A DNA stretch of 64,000 nucleotides, from contig CM042087.1 in the NCBI GenBank assembly GCA_023512835.1, forward strand, positions 13,672,853 to 13,736,852, given 5' to 3'. This DNA is from Taxillus chinensis. Its lineage: Eukaryota; Streptophyta; Magnoliopsida; Santalales; Loranthaceae. Shown here one piece after another: positions 22,281 to 32,690 of the stretch. Both the position numbers and the translations under genes were made by a program. The notes beneath the pieces are model-generated. The model was not told where the DNA came from, searched no databases, and worked only from the letters and a program-made list of their open reading frames with translations. Within the stretch, counting starts at the first letter, position 1. The number at the start of each line of letters is the position of its first letter.

Positions 22281-25019
22281 ATGGCATCCCAAGCTCTCTA
22301 TGGTGTTGTTCCTGGCCATCTTGTCGATTGGTCCGGAATCTCTGATCCTCCAGCATGGCTCCACGAGGTTCGCCAGCTACTCGAGCACAGCAACCTTTTC
22401 GCGCTTGTCTCTGCCCCAGTCGATATTCTAGTGTCGGACGTCCTGGCCTTCCATTAGCACTCCACCTCCACTGAGGAGTTTATCCTTTCTGTGGTTCGAG
22501 GGAAATCTATCAAGATCACACCTCAGGTGATCCGGGACATTTTCAACCTTCCTGCCGGCGATGACATTTGACCGAACGCTACTGCCATGGCTGCTTCCAT
22601 GGGGTGTCCTAATAAGGTGAAGGAGTACAAAATGAAGTCTTTCCATGGTCCTCACCGCTGTATGGCCACGATACTTAGCCGGTGTCTTCTAGCTCGCTCC
22701 ACGGCTCTTGACTCGGTTCTGTACGATCTCCTGCTGGCGACGTATGCAGTTTTTGAGTCACTGCCACTTGACTGGGGCAACTTTCTCTTCCGGGTGTTGT
22801 GGAATGGGAAACGGAACTCGTCTTTCGGATGGATTCTGTCCCAAATTTTCTGGCATCTACACCCCACGCAGTTGCAGGGTGAACTGGTGATTCCCTTCCC
22901 GGCGTCCTACTACTTCCGCCATCTTACTGCCGACGGGACCCTCACCGTTCGCCGCCCTCCAATCTCCCGTGCCCTTGCTATTGCTTTAGAACAGCAAGCG
23001 AGTTCTATTGGTGACCCAGTTGCCAGTTCGGGCCACGAAGTTAGTTCTACTCTTCGGTCCGTTCACTCCCGCATCCGGTCTGTAGCCGCTCTGGCACGCT
23101 CCCGCAGTTCACTACACAGCGTTCGGGCTGACCCGTCTACTGCTGCAGGGCCCTCTTAGCCGCCCTTCCATGAGGTTACCACATCCGCCTCTCTTGCTGA
23201 TGTCCCTGCCTCTCTTCTTACTGTTGTTGCTGCTGCTGCTCCTGATGCTGCTGCTGCTACTACCGCACCCATCTCTTTGGTCACAGTGGTTGTTGCTGCT
23301 ATTCTTCCGGACCTTCCATCTTCTCCTGCGGAAGCCTCTCCCGCTCACTCTCCGGCCCTCCAGGACTATCTCGACCATCTCTCAACCGACATACTGAATG
23401 ACTGCTGGCTGCGCTTCAGCCTCGCCATTACTGCTGACATCCCAGACCCTACCCTCCGGGTGTTTTATGCTCAACACACCCAGACCCCGGAGGAAATGCT
23501 TACTTGGAACTGCTACCACATCTTTGTGATGCCGTCGCTCCTCAAGGCTGTAGCTCCTGCTACTGCCTCTTCCGGCCATGCCCATGACACACGAACACCT
23601 GCCCCTGCTGAGGCTAGCCCCTCTTCTCATGCGGATATCCCTATCATTGACCTCTCTGGTTAAAGTGGATCTGCCGCACCTCCAACTGCTACTACTGTAC
23701 ACCCATCGTCCTCTCCTGCTGCCGCCGACTCTGCCCTGCCCACACCTGCCCCTCTTCATGCGGGCGAGTCTTCGAAAGCTCCCGCCTTTGGTCTTGGGCG
23801 CGCCTCTTTTGCCACTATTCTATCTGAGGCTGCTTTCTCCGCCCAACTCGATCGCCTTGCTGAGGACAGTCGTCTTCAGACCCTGGCCCTTTCCGACCAT
23901 GTCCGGGCCATGGGTGCCGAGCTTCTTTCTGCCTTCTCCTCTACCTCTCTCTCCATGGATCAGAAGCTAGAGTGGCTTGCCGCGTCTTTCTTTAACTTGT
24001 CCACCTCCATTGCGGACTTAACGCAAGTCGTGGCCAGTCCCTCCCTATCTCGCCGATCTGCCAAACCAGGGGAGAAATCATCTGATCCTTTCCCTCCTTC
24101 CACTACTGGCGTTGTTTCTTGCAAACGGTCTGCACCTGCTCTTCCTCTAGGCCTTCTGGTGCCTAAACGCAGCCGTTTCTCCACTGGCCAGACCAGCTCT
24201 CCCACTGCTGCTGTTCCATCTGGTGCCATCTCCTTCCTCCCATCATACGCGGAATTGCATCCGGATGATGCTGATGGGAGTATTCTTGCTGCAGCCAAGG
24301 CCTATGCCTTCTCCACTGCCGAGCGCCGATGTGTGTCTGCCACGTCCCCCTTCGAACCTCAAGACATCTGGACCATACTTTCTGAAGAGGGACAATTTTC
24401 CACTAACGACATCGACAACTATGCTCTGGCGGTAAAGATGGAGTTGAGGCTATTCCCCTCTTTACTTGAGGAAGGCCTTGATTTTGATGTTCTTCCATGC
24501 TGGGCTGAAAACCAGTTTCCTGCTATGGACGTTATTCTATCCTACATCAATGGTACAACAGAGAACAGCCAACCATGGACCTCTCTGTCCATCATTTTCA
24601 TCCCCTACCGGGTCGACTCCCCATATTTCATGCTGACTGTTTTCCTGATCAAAGAGAATAAAATCTTGCTTCTGGATTCTCATCAGGTTGTTGACCGCCC
24701 GCTTAGAAAGAATCAGATGAGGAGTCTCGTTTGAACCTTGTCGGATGCAATCAGACAGAGTTCTCTCTATGAAGACTTGAATCTACCGCCTCTTGGTTAG
24801 GATGAAGTACTCATGGGGACGATCTGGAACAAGAAGAATGTGCCCCATCAATCTGATGGAAATAGTTGTGGAGCCTTTGTCTGCTACTTCTTGAAATCTG
24901 TTATCTCTTTTGATGATGACTGGAAAAATATCATCGAGTTCTCCAAGAAGCCGACAATGGCACTACGAGAGCATGCAGCAAGGATAATCTTCAAATATAT
25001 TAAGCCGTATGTACCATAA
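22281..25019 (+). pseudogene. Copia element 1 ORF3: plant-transposon-type N-terminus plus C48/Ulp1-like protease C-terminus
   Basis: One frame of 912 codons with six internal stops (22455, 22569, 23157, 23661, 24732, 24798) and no frameshift; ends TAA 25017. N-terminus (residues about 1-220): VRGKSIKITPQVIRDIFNLP and WGNFLFRVLW recall the putative plant transposon protein domain. Middle (about 230-680): Ala/Ser/Pro-rich, C-rich codons. C-terminus (about 700-912): resembles the SUMO-protease fold, with IIFIPY...FLIKENKILLLDSHQ and DGNSCGAFVCYFLK. Predicted catalytic Asp is residue 799, Cys 863, with a Gln just upstream. The His position is Tyr (residue 782) here but His in element 2. Role unknown; a captured host protease or an env-position accessory protein are both possible. 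Confidence 0.65.
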
Positions 25020-25146
25020 TGTATATCTGTACTAAGGCTTAATGTATTCCTGCTGTAACTAAGTGAAACTGTTCTCTTTAATCCTTACCTCTGTGTTATT
25101 TCTTGCTGCCTTACTGGATCAGATTACAAAGGGTTTGGCATATCCA

Positions 25147-25159
25147 TATTGGGGGAGAT
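25147..25159 (+). other. Polypurine tract of copia element 1
   Basis: ATTGGGGGAGAT immediately upstream of the 3' LTR start at 25160. Confidence 0.75.
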
Positions 25160-26467
25160 TATTGGATCAAACCAAGAATTTGGATAATGCGGAACAAACC
25201 CTATGTAATTTGACTCGAGATGTTCCATGTTTACCATTATGTCTGTGCAGATGAGTTAACTCTAAATCCGGATCTACTCATGTGAGGACAAAGCTAAGGA
25301 CAGGATACATAATCCTGATCTGGATCATCATGAGTGTCGTCATTCACTTGGTATATAACCAAGTCATCATCCGGAGTAAGGACCCTTCGTGCTGATTAAA
25401 CACTTGACAAAACGACTAGGAACCCGCATCTAACACTCAACAAGATTATGTCAATTAATGTGGAGTATGTTCCTGAGTCTATATCTTGCACGGAGTAAAA
25501 GAGACTTGTGAGAGAGAAAGAATCGAAGTTGTCACTACACCGGACTAAGGAAAAGAAGACACGGACGAAGAAATCCGAGTCTGTCATTCGAGCGGAGTAA
25601 GGACAATTGTTGCAGAGTAAGGACATCAAATGCGGAATAAGAAATCCAAACCACTACTTATGCGGGGTAAGGAAGCGCTAATGCGGAGTAAGCTCTCCGA
25701 ACCACTACTCATGCCGAGTAAGGAAGCGCTGACACGGAATAAGGATTCCAGGACTTCATTCATACGGAGTAAGCAATCACTAATACGAAGTAAGGATCCG
25801 AGCTTTGTTCATGCGGAGTAAGGAACCTTGCAACGGACCACGAAGACACTGCTAAGTCTCTCCAAGCCGGAATTAATGCTAGCAGCTCGCTATGTCCCGA
25901 TATAAGACAAACTCATTGAATACCTAAATTGTCTGACATGTGGAACACACGGAGATGTGGACGCAGTCTCAAATGCAATTGGAATCAAGCAAAGAATTCT
26001 TTACAACTTATGCTTCCAATATTTCGAGCTCCACATCCGCAGCAGTTAAAGCTTCAGCATTTTCCGATGAAGAACTACAATGCTCCACACTGCTCGGAAA
26101 ATGCAGTTCCAAGATAGATTCCTAGGATGTCTATATATATATATATATGTCTGAAGCAATGTAAAAAAAATGCGCGTGCTCACTTGTACTTATACACTCA
26201 TAAGCGTATATCTTGTAAAGAGCCAAACACAGAGATTCACCGCCAAGTGTGTGTAACTATAACAGAGTGTTGTGTTATAATCAGCTAAAACGTTGTTTTG
26301 CTTTGTTGTAATTATCTTCAGATAATAAAGCAACATACTTCCACTACTTGGTTAATCTTCCGCACTGATTTTATCCGTTTAACCAGAGTGAGTGTCTAAG
26401 CCATTAAGAGAGAGAATTTTCAGAGAGCCTATTCACCCCCCCCCTTTTAGGCTCTCCGGGACCAACA
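25160..26467 (+). repeat. 3' LTR of copia element 1
   Basis: 1308 bp. Begins TATTGG instead of TGTTGG, a G-to-A change of the terminal dinucleotide, and ends CCAACA. It holds the CGGAGTAAGG motif array (25373-25830) including the block missing from the 5' LTR. TATA-rich run at 26132-26147. Confidence 0.9.
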
Positions 26468-27806
26468 GGTTCCCATATCGTAAATAAGATAATCTGATTT
26501 TTGGGGATTTTTCTGAGATGTCTAACCCTACTTTCCAAAAATTCACCACTACGAACTTTTGGGTTTTTCCGAGATTTTACACTAAATCCCAATTTTCACA
26601 TTTTGAAAGAGTGGGAATTAATTTTTCTAGTATTTTTCTTTGAATCCAAATGGGGGGTATTTCCTTATTTACATTGTAACTTAAGTAAATGCTTAAGATG
26701 GGTATAGGTTGCAATGTAAATGGTTCAGTCCAGTCAAATTGTATTTCAAATCTGCCAGTGAAACTATATTTTCGATTATGCCTTCACTGTATTTCGAATC
26801 TGTATTTTCGAATCTCTTTTCGGACTGCCTTCGACCTTCGAACCTACACTCGAACTACCTTCGAAACCTACCTTCGAAGTACCCACGAACTGCCTTCGAA
26901 ACTCCCTTCAAAGTACCTTCGAACCTTCGAAACGATACTCGAAAACTGCACATTCGACACTCGAAATTACACTACCTTCGAACCTTCGAAACTGTACATT
27001 CGAAATTTTCAATTTCCAGTCGATCTCATCGGCTGTTTTCTACCCAGTTCACGACAATTACTATTCATCATCGTTTTCACCTGTTTCTCATCTGGATTCA
27101 ACCCAGAAACCTCAAGACCTTTTGGAATCTCATAAAACTCATACCTAATAATATATATTAGGTTTTAAATCACGTCTTACCCCTCAAAACGCATTTTAAA
27201 CAACAAGATTCAACCCAAAATTGGTTTTTTCCCCAAATCTTAGGGTTCATCCAAATTCCACGAATTTGGGGTTAATTCGTATGGTTTAGCTACTCTAGCA
27301 AGCAGAATCAACAAATAAGAGTGAGAATAATGAATCCCTACCTCGAATTTGGGCTATTTGAGTCCGGATCGTCCAAAAGCTTTTGGTTCTCCTCCAACGT
27401 GCTCTCTCTCTCTTTCTCTCTCTTCGTGTCTCACGCACCATAAAAGCAAATTAAGGGTTTCTCCCCTCTTTTCTCTATTTATACTTCATTCATTCTTAAA
27501 ATACCAACTTTACCCTCACAAGGCCCAAACTCCAAATTGAACTCCGAATTGAGCCCAATTACTGTCAAAATGCTCGAAATGACGAGCACAACACTAGTCA
27601 GATATTATCACACTCAAATGACCGCCCAAACACAAAGTCAACCAATAAACCCCAAAAAGTCAACAATCGGGTCAAACGGGGCCCCGACTCGGAATCGGGC
27701 CCAAGTACAGTCAAAATGCTCACATCGACAGCTACACTACCGTCCAGATAGTCACAGTGCCATAGAATGACTATCTCTCAAGACTACCTAAATACGAGTC
27801 TTTACA
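26468..27806 (-). repeat. Tekay-like 5' LTR, right fragment (U3 side)
   Basis: On minus the LTR starts TGTAAAGACTCG at 27806. It contains a predicted splice donor CGAG|GTAGGG (intron starts 27341) and, at 26815-27005, a TTCGAA-rich tract. Joined to 12881-13814, the predicted leader intron is interrupted by copia element 1. Confidence 0.7.
26815..27005. repeat. TTCGAA-rich irregular repeat in LTR
   Basis: Many CCTTCGAA / CTCGAA motifs spaced 8-20 bp apart, several giving GAANNTTC. No strict period. Confidence 0.6.
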
Positions 27807-27937
27807 GTTCTCACTGGAGGCAGATCTATCACTCTATGAAGAAGTGATCTCAGATCGATATATTTGTGTGTTGCTAAGATCTGTGGCTTAACAGCTTAGT
27901 GACCAAGCAAGAGTCTAGTTGGTATATATTTTAAGAG
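27807..27937 (+). other. Leader of copia element 4
   Basis: Short untranslated stretch before the gag ATG. A weak TTGGTATA at about 27919 could be a degraded PBS. Confidence 0.35.
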
Positions 27938-29880
27938 ATGGAGATTCCTATCAACGGACCGAGTACCAGCTCCAACTACGTAAAGAGGGTGTCTATCTTT
28001 GATGGCACAAATTATAAGAAGTGGAGAGTGTGAATGGAGACTGTATTTATGTCCATGGGTGTGGACGTTGAGCGGGAAATCCGAGACGGTTACATAGAAC
28101 CAACCAACGACAGAGAACCCACAAAAGCTGAAAGAAGAATCTATGAGCTGAACGGCAGAGCTGTAAGTGTAATTACATCAACACTCACAAACTCTGAATA
28201 TGCTAAGGTTATGGACTGCAGGGTTGCAAAGGATTTATGGGATAGACTGGAAAGTGTCTATCAAGGAGATGGCAGATTAAAGGAAATCAGGCTGCAACTA
28301 TATACTCAGAGATTTGAATCTCTCAAAATAGAGGAACAAGAGAGTATACAGGAGTTCTTTGTTCGTTTGACTGAGATTGTCAATGACATGAGAAGTCATG
28401 GCAAAAACAAAAACAACTTGGCAATTGTAAAGAAAGTTTTGAGAGTTCTACCCAAGAGATTCATCCCAAGGGTGGAAGTTTGGAAAACAGCCGAGACCTA
28501 TAAACGATGAGTTTGTAGGAGTTGTAGTGCAGTTTAACTGCATTCGAAATAAAGTTGCCCTCTTATGAAGAGCCATCCACTTCAACATCCCAACCCATAG
28601 CCAGGGAATCAAAAGAAGTAGCCTTCAAGGCTATGAGAAAATTAAAAATTAAGAAGGAAGCTGAGTCCTCAGAAGAACAAGAGGACAATGATAGTGAAGA
28701 CGGTGAAGATGAGGTGGTAGCCTACTTCACCAGAAAACTTAGAAGGAATGGAGCAAGAAAGCAAGATGGAGGAAAAGGGAAAGGAGGACTTTCCCTCAAA
28801 TGCTTTAAATGTTGAAAGCGGGGGCACTTTTCATCTAAATGCAAAGTGTGAAAGCGAATGACTCGGATGATGAAGCCTTGGATGAAGAGGATACAAGGTG
28901 GAAGAAGTCATCATACCAAAGAAGCAATTCCACGAAGAGACCAGTAGCTCCACAGACAAAGAAGGACTCATACAAGAACTATATGAGCCAGATTACTGAA
29001 TCTGATGATGAGAATGAATGTTCATCAAATTGTGCTTTTGCCGCCAAGATAGAGATAGACAATGGTAGCAATGCCCCTCCGACGAGGATGAGGCAGTAGA
29101 AGAAGAAGTAGATCTGGAGGAGGAGCTCGAGCTTACAACAGAAGAGATATGCAAGAGAGGTAGTAGGATAAAACAGCTCAAGGGAAAGCTCAAGCAAGCC
29201 AAGGGAGAGCTTGGTGAAATCAAAGGTGAGAAGGATAAGGTGTTGGAGGACTCCAAGAAGTTCTGTGAGGAAATTGTCAGACTAAAGCTCAAGCTAGAGG
29301 AGCAAATCAAGATCTGTGATGACATTACCACAGAACTAACCACCAGAGACACCACAATCCAACGACTTGTAGAATAACTGGTAGGCCTTCAACTGAAGAT
29401 CTCAAAGGACAAAGCTAGTAAAGCCTCAACCTCTAGAAGTTCCCAGATCACATCACGGATCACTCCACAAGAAGCTCAGAGAACCGGGACAACACTGCAG
29501 GCGGGAATGGTTGTTAATTCAGATTTCCATAACAATCTTACGAAGCTTACTATCGTGCCTCAAACTAGCAAAAAAATGGAGAGAGTGAATAACATGAAGA
29601 TGGAGAGACACCCGAAGGAATCCAAGACTACAGGAGCGGTCAAATGCATTCAAAAATCTGAGCATTCCAAGAATGTAAAGAAATCTAATGCATGTCATTT
29701 CCACAAATGTTCGGGTGCCCCTTAGGAAAGAAGGTAAACCTGTGAAACCAACCGTCAAGGCTAAGCCTGGTTTGAAGAAGATCCCAGTTGTTCAGAAGTT
29801 GAGCAACACCAGCTTTCAGGGTCACTGCTACTACTGTGCAGTGTGGTCGAAGGTCGTTGATCAGGTGACTCGAATGTCGT
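27938..29880 (+). pseudogene. gag: Copia element 4 gag (UBN2-like), broken
   Basis: ATG 27938: MEIPINGPST..., then FDGTNYKKWRV and a stop. The UBN2-type gag core follows (28034-28510; VAKDLWDRLESVYQGD, LYTQRFESLKI, FVRLTEIVNDM). After a frame change come an acidic segment, a zinc knuckle interrupted by a stop (CFKC-stop-KRGHFSSKC near 28805), a coiled coil (about 29100-29370) and a C-terminal Cys motif (GHCYYC, 29820). The sequence then leaves gag. Divergent from the gag of elements 1 and 2, so a different family. Confidence 0.75.
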
Positions 29881-31190
29881 AGACCAAGCAACTCGAAGGT
29901 CGAAGGTCATATACTATCAGACCATAGAGCTTGAAACACCCTCAAAGGACCATAGGGTCGAAGCCTTGAAGAGGCATAGGGTCGTAGTTTCACAGACCCA
30001 AGGTGCAGACAGGTGAAGAGCCGCGTCTCGCAGACTCAAAGCAAAGACTTGTAGAGTTACAGCTTGCAGGGTCGAAGAGTCGAAACTCGCAAGGTAGTAG
30101 ATTGAAGGACCTATTGCGGAGACTCGTGAATAGTTAATCAAACAAGGCAAAATGCATCTGTTACTGACTCAAAGACTCATAGAGCTCAAAGGCTCGTAGA
30201 ATGAGATGTCAGTTAAGCACTGATTCTAATTTAGCTTCGAAGCAAGAGAGCAGAAGGAAGTTCGAAGACTCTGACTCGGAGAGTCGAAGATAAAGACTCT
30301 GACTCGTAAACTCGTAGAAATGCTACGCGGCAATATCTTCGAAGCGGTGGCTAGTCAAAGGAACAGAGCACGCTGCGGAGGAGCAAAACGCACTGAAGTT
30401 CATCGTTTAAGTAAGTCGTTACCCAGGCAGCGGTTTTAAGTATGTACTAAAAAACACGTAGATGTCATCCAAGGTTGGTTTAACATGTTTCAACTATGAA
30501 GATCGAAGGAAGAAACATGCTTAACCCTAACAGAAGGGTTTCTGACTTTGGCCAACCTATAAAAGCAAGGAATGTGCCTGACTTGCAAGCCAGCGCCCAC
30601 AATATTTTTGAGCAGAGAAGAAACGTATATGAAGAAAAAAAGGGAAACAGAGTAGTTTATACGATATAAAGAGAGAGAGGAGAGATAACAGTGAATTAAT
30701 CTATCTTTCTTCCTCACACATTCAAAGAACAGATCGTGAGTGAGGCAAAAGGAGTGGTTGAAGGTCGAGCATAGCCAATGGCTAAATACGCAGGAGTAGA
30801 TTGCATCAGACAGTTCTTCACAGTGAGTGAGCTCTGAAGTAATACTGTTTCTGTATTTACATTTAAAAGAAAAGAGAATTGATCCTATTGTAACAAGGGC
30901 TAGACCCTACTGTATTAAAAGAAAATAGTGGATTAGACTAGGTGTAGGTACACCCTCATCACCATGGAGTATATCGCATTGATTGAACCACGTAAACCGT
31001 GTGTCTTTGTATTTTACTTTTTATACATACATGCTGTTTAGTTGATCTTGTATAAGACACCAACATACCACCTAAACAAGAACCACACCTGTTGGAATAC
31101 CTCTAATGTATCCTACTCTTTAAAACTAAAGGAATAGTTTTAAAGTATACAAATTCACCCCCCTCTCTGTATACACACACGCATACCAAG
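29838..31190 (+). repeat. Probable LTR of copia element 4
   Basis: Contains TCGAAGGTCG-rich sequence (29850-30340), a TATA box TATAAAA (30558-30564), and a C-run typical of copia LTR ends (about 31155-31175). Exact ends are not resolved and no second copy is visible for comparison. Confidence 0.45.
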
Positions 31191-31236
31191 ACGATCACAC
31201 TTGGATGATGTGGATAAAATCCATATTGCGGGAGAT

Positions 31237-32676
31237 TGTTGGATCAAGCCCAGAATTTGGATAATGTAGATAAATTTCTATGTAATTTCATTTGAGACAT
31301 TGCATGTTTATTCTCAAGTTGTTGCTGAAGATATGATCTTAATCCAGACCTTCCCTTGTGAGAGAAAAGCTAAGGACAATATACATAATCCTGATCTGGA
31401 TCATCGTGAGTGTCGTCAAATACTTGGTAAATAACCAAGTCTTCATGCGGAATAAGGATCACTCGTGCGGACCAAATGCTTAAAGCAACGAACTAAGGAT
31501 TCCTCATCTTTCACTTTAAAATGGACTAAGTTAATTAGATGCGGAGTAAGAATCATAGTCTACATCTAGCACGAGTAAGAGAAAGTTATCGCGGAGTAAA
31601 AAACTAAGTCTTCTACTCAAGCGGACTAAGGACAAGAACATGGAGTAAGGAATTCGAGTCTTTCATACATGCAAAGTAAGGAATGACTTGTGCGGAATAA
31701 GGACCCAAGTCCTTTATTCGCATGGAGTAAGGAAAAGAGATGTGGAGTAAGGAATCTGAACCTTTTACTCATGCGGAGTAAGGATGCGCTGATACGGAGT
31801 AAGCTATCCGGCCTTTTAACTGATGCGGAGTAAGGAACACATGCGGAGTAAAGAAGCGCTGATACGGAGTAAGCTATCCGGCCTTTTAACTAATGCGGAG
31901 TAAGGAACTCATGCGGAGTAAGAAAATGCTGATACAGAGTAAGCTCTGCAGACTTCTCATTCATACGGAATAAGGAAGCGCTAACATGGAATAAGGATTC
32001 CAGTATCAAACTGACACGGAGTAAGGATCCGAGCTTCATTAACACGGAGTAAGGAACTTTACGATAGATTAAGAAGACGCTACTTTAACTTATCAGCTTC
32101 GCATTCAAAGTCGTTAGTTCGCTGTGTCTCGATGTAAGACAAACTCTTTGAAAACCTAAAACATCTTACACGTGGATCACACGGATAGGTGGATATAACT
32201 TTAATTGCACTTGGAATCATACAAAGACATTTAACATTTAAAGACCCAAGATCTTAAGCTCCACATCCGCAGCAATCAAGGAAGACAGATTTCCAAGGAA
32301 CAGTAAATGCTTCACGTTGCTCGGAAGAACAAGTTCCAAGAATGTTTCAACGGATGGCTATATATATTAACACTTGTATATTTTCATAATGTGTGCGTAC
32401 ATGTACAAGAGCTTATAGAGATAAAATTGGCTAGTGTGTGAGTAATTGTAAACAGAGTGTAAGAGAATTGTTCAATAGATCGAAAAGCTTTACAAGCTTT
32501 AATCTGCTTCTATTTTGTTGTATTTATCAATTAATAATAAAACATAATACTTCCACTATTTGGTTATCTTCCGCACTGATATTATCGTTTAACTAGATAA
32601 GTGTTGTGCCAGAGACGAGAGAAGAGTTTTTAATTAGAGCTTATTGACCCCCCCTCTAGGCTCCCAGGGACCAACA
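31237..32676 (+). repeat. 5' LTR of copia element 2
   Basis: 1440 bp, TGTTGG...CCAACA. Holds about twenty spaced CGGAGTAAGG-type motifs (31447-32055), including a near-duplicated block at about 31790-31915. TATA-rich stretch at 32361-32370. Confidence 0.9.
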
Positions 32677-32678
32677 AG

Positions 32679-32690
32679 TGGTATCAGAGC
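32679..32690 (+). other. Primer-binding site, initiator tRNA-Met
   Basis: TGGTATCAGAGC, two bases after the LTR end. Confidence 0.85.

Larger units (their letters stand above)
13815..26467 (+). mobile_element. Copia element 1, complete, SIRE/Maximus-like, with a third ORF
   Basis: 12,653 bp, flanked by the perfect 5-bp duplication GGTTC (13810-13814 and 26468-26472). Order: 5' LTR, iMet PBS, gag, pro-int-RT-RH, a non-coding spacer of about 1.6 kb, ORF3 of 912 codons, PPT, 3' LTR. Integrase before RT defines Ty1/copia. Large size, long gag with coiled coil, and a 3' ORF point to the SIRE/Maximus lineage, inferred without phylogeny. It sits inside a Tekay-like LTR. Every ORF contains stops. 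Confidence 0.9.
11859..27806 (-). mobile_element. Second Tekay-like element, 5' part only, split by copia element 1
   Basis: On minus: 5' LTR (27806 down to 12881, interrupted by the 12.65-kb copia element at 13815-26467), PBS (12866-12877), 5' leader, and a gag remnant ending near 11859 where Ogre sequence begins. Pro, pol and the 3' LTR are absent. The flank at the outer end reads GTTCT (27807-27811); its partner duplication is not in the window. Confidence 0.7.
27807..31236 (+). mobile_element. Copia element 4 remnant (gag plus probable LTR)
   Basis: Plus-strand copia gag (27938-29880) passes abruptly into a region with LTR features (29838-31190). Pol is missing, and the 5' end is cut by the Tekay-like LTR at 27806. 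The last bases before 31237 (ATCCATATTGCGGGAGAT) look like the PPT of the element 1/2 family. Confidence 0.5.

Noticed and set aside
23112..23378. Ser/Arg-rich frame on minus opposite ORF3
   Set aside because: It is a shadow of the Ala/Leu-rich GCT/CTG codons of ORF3.
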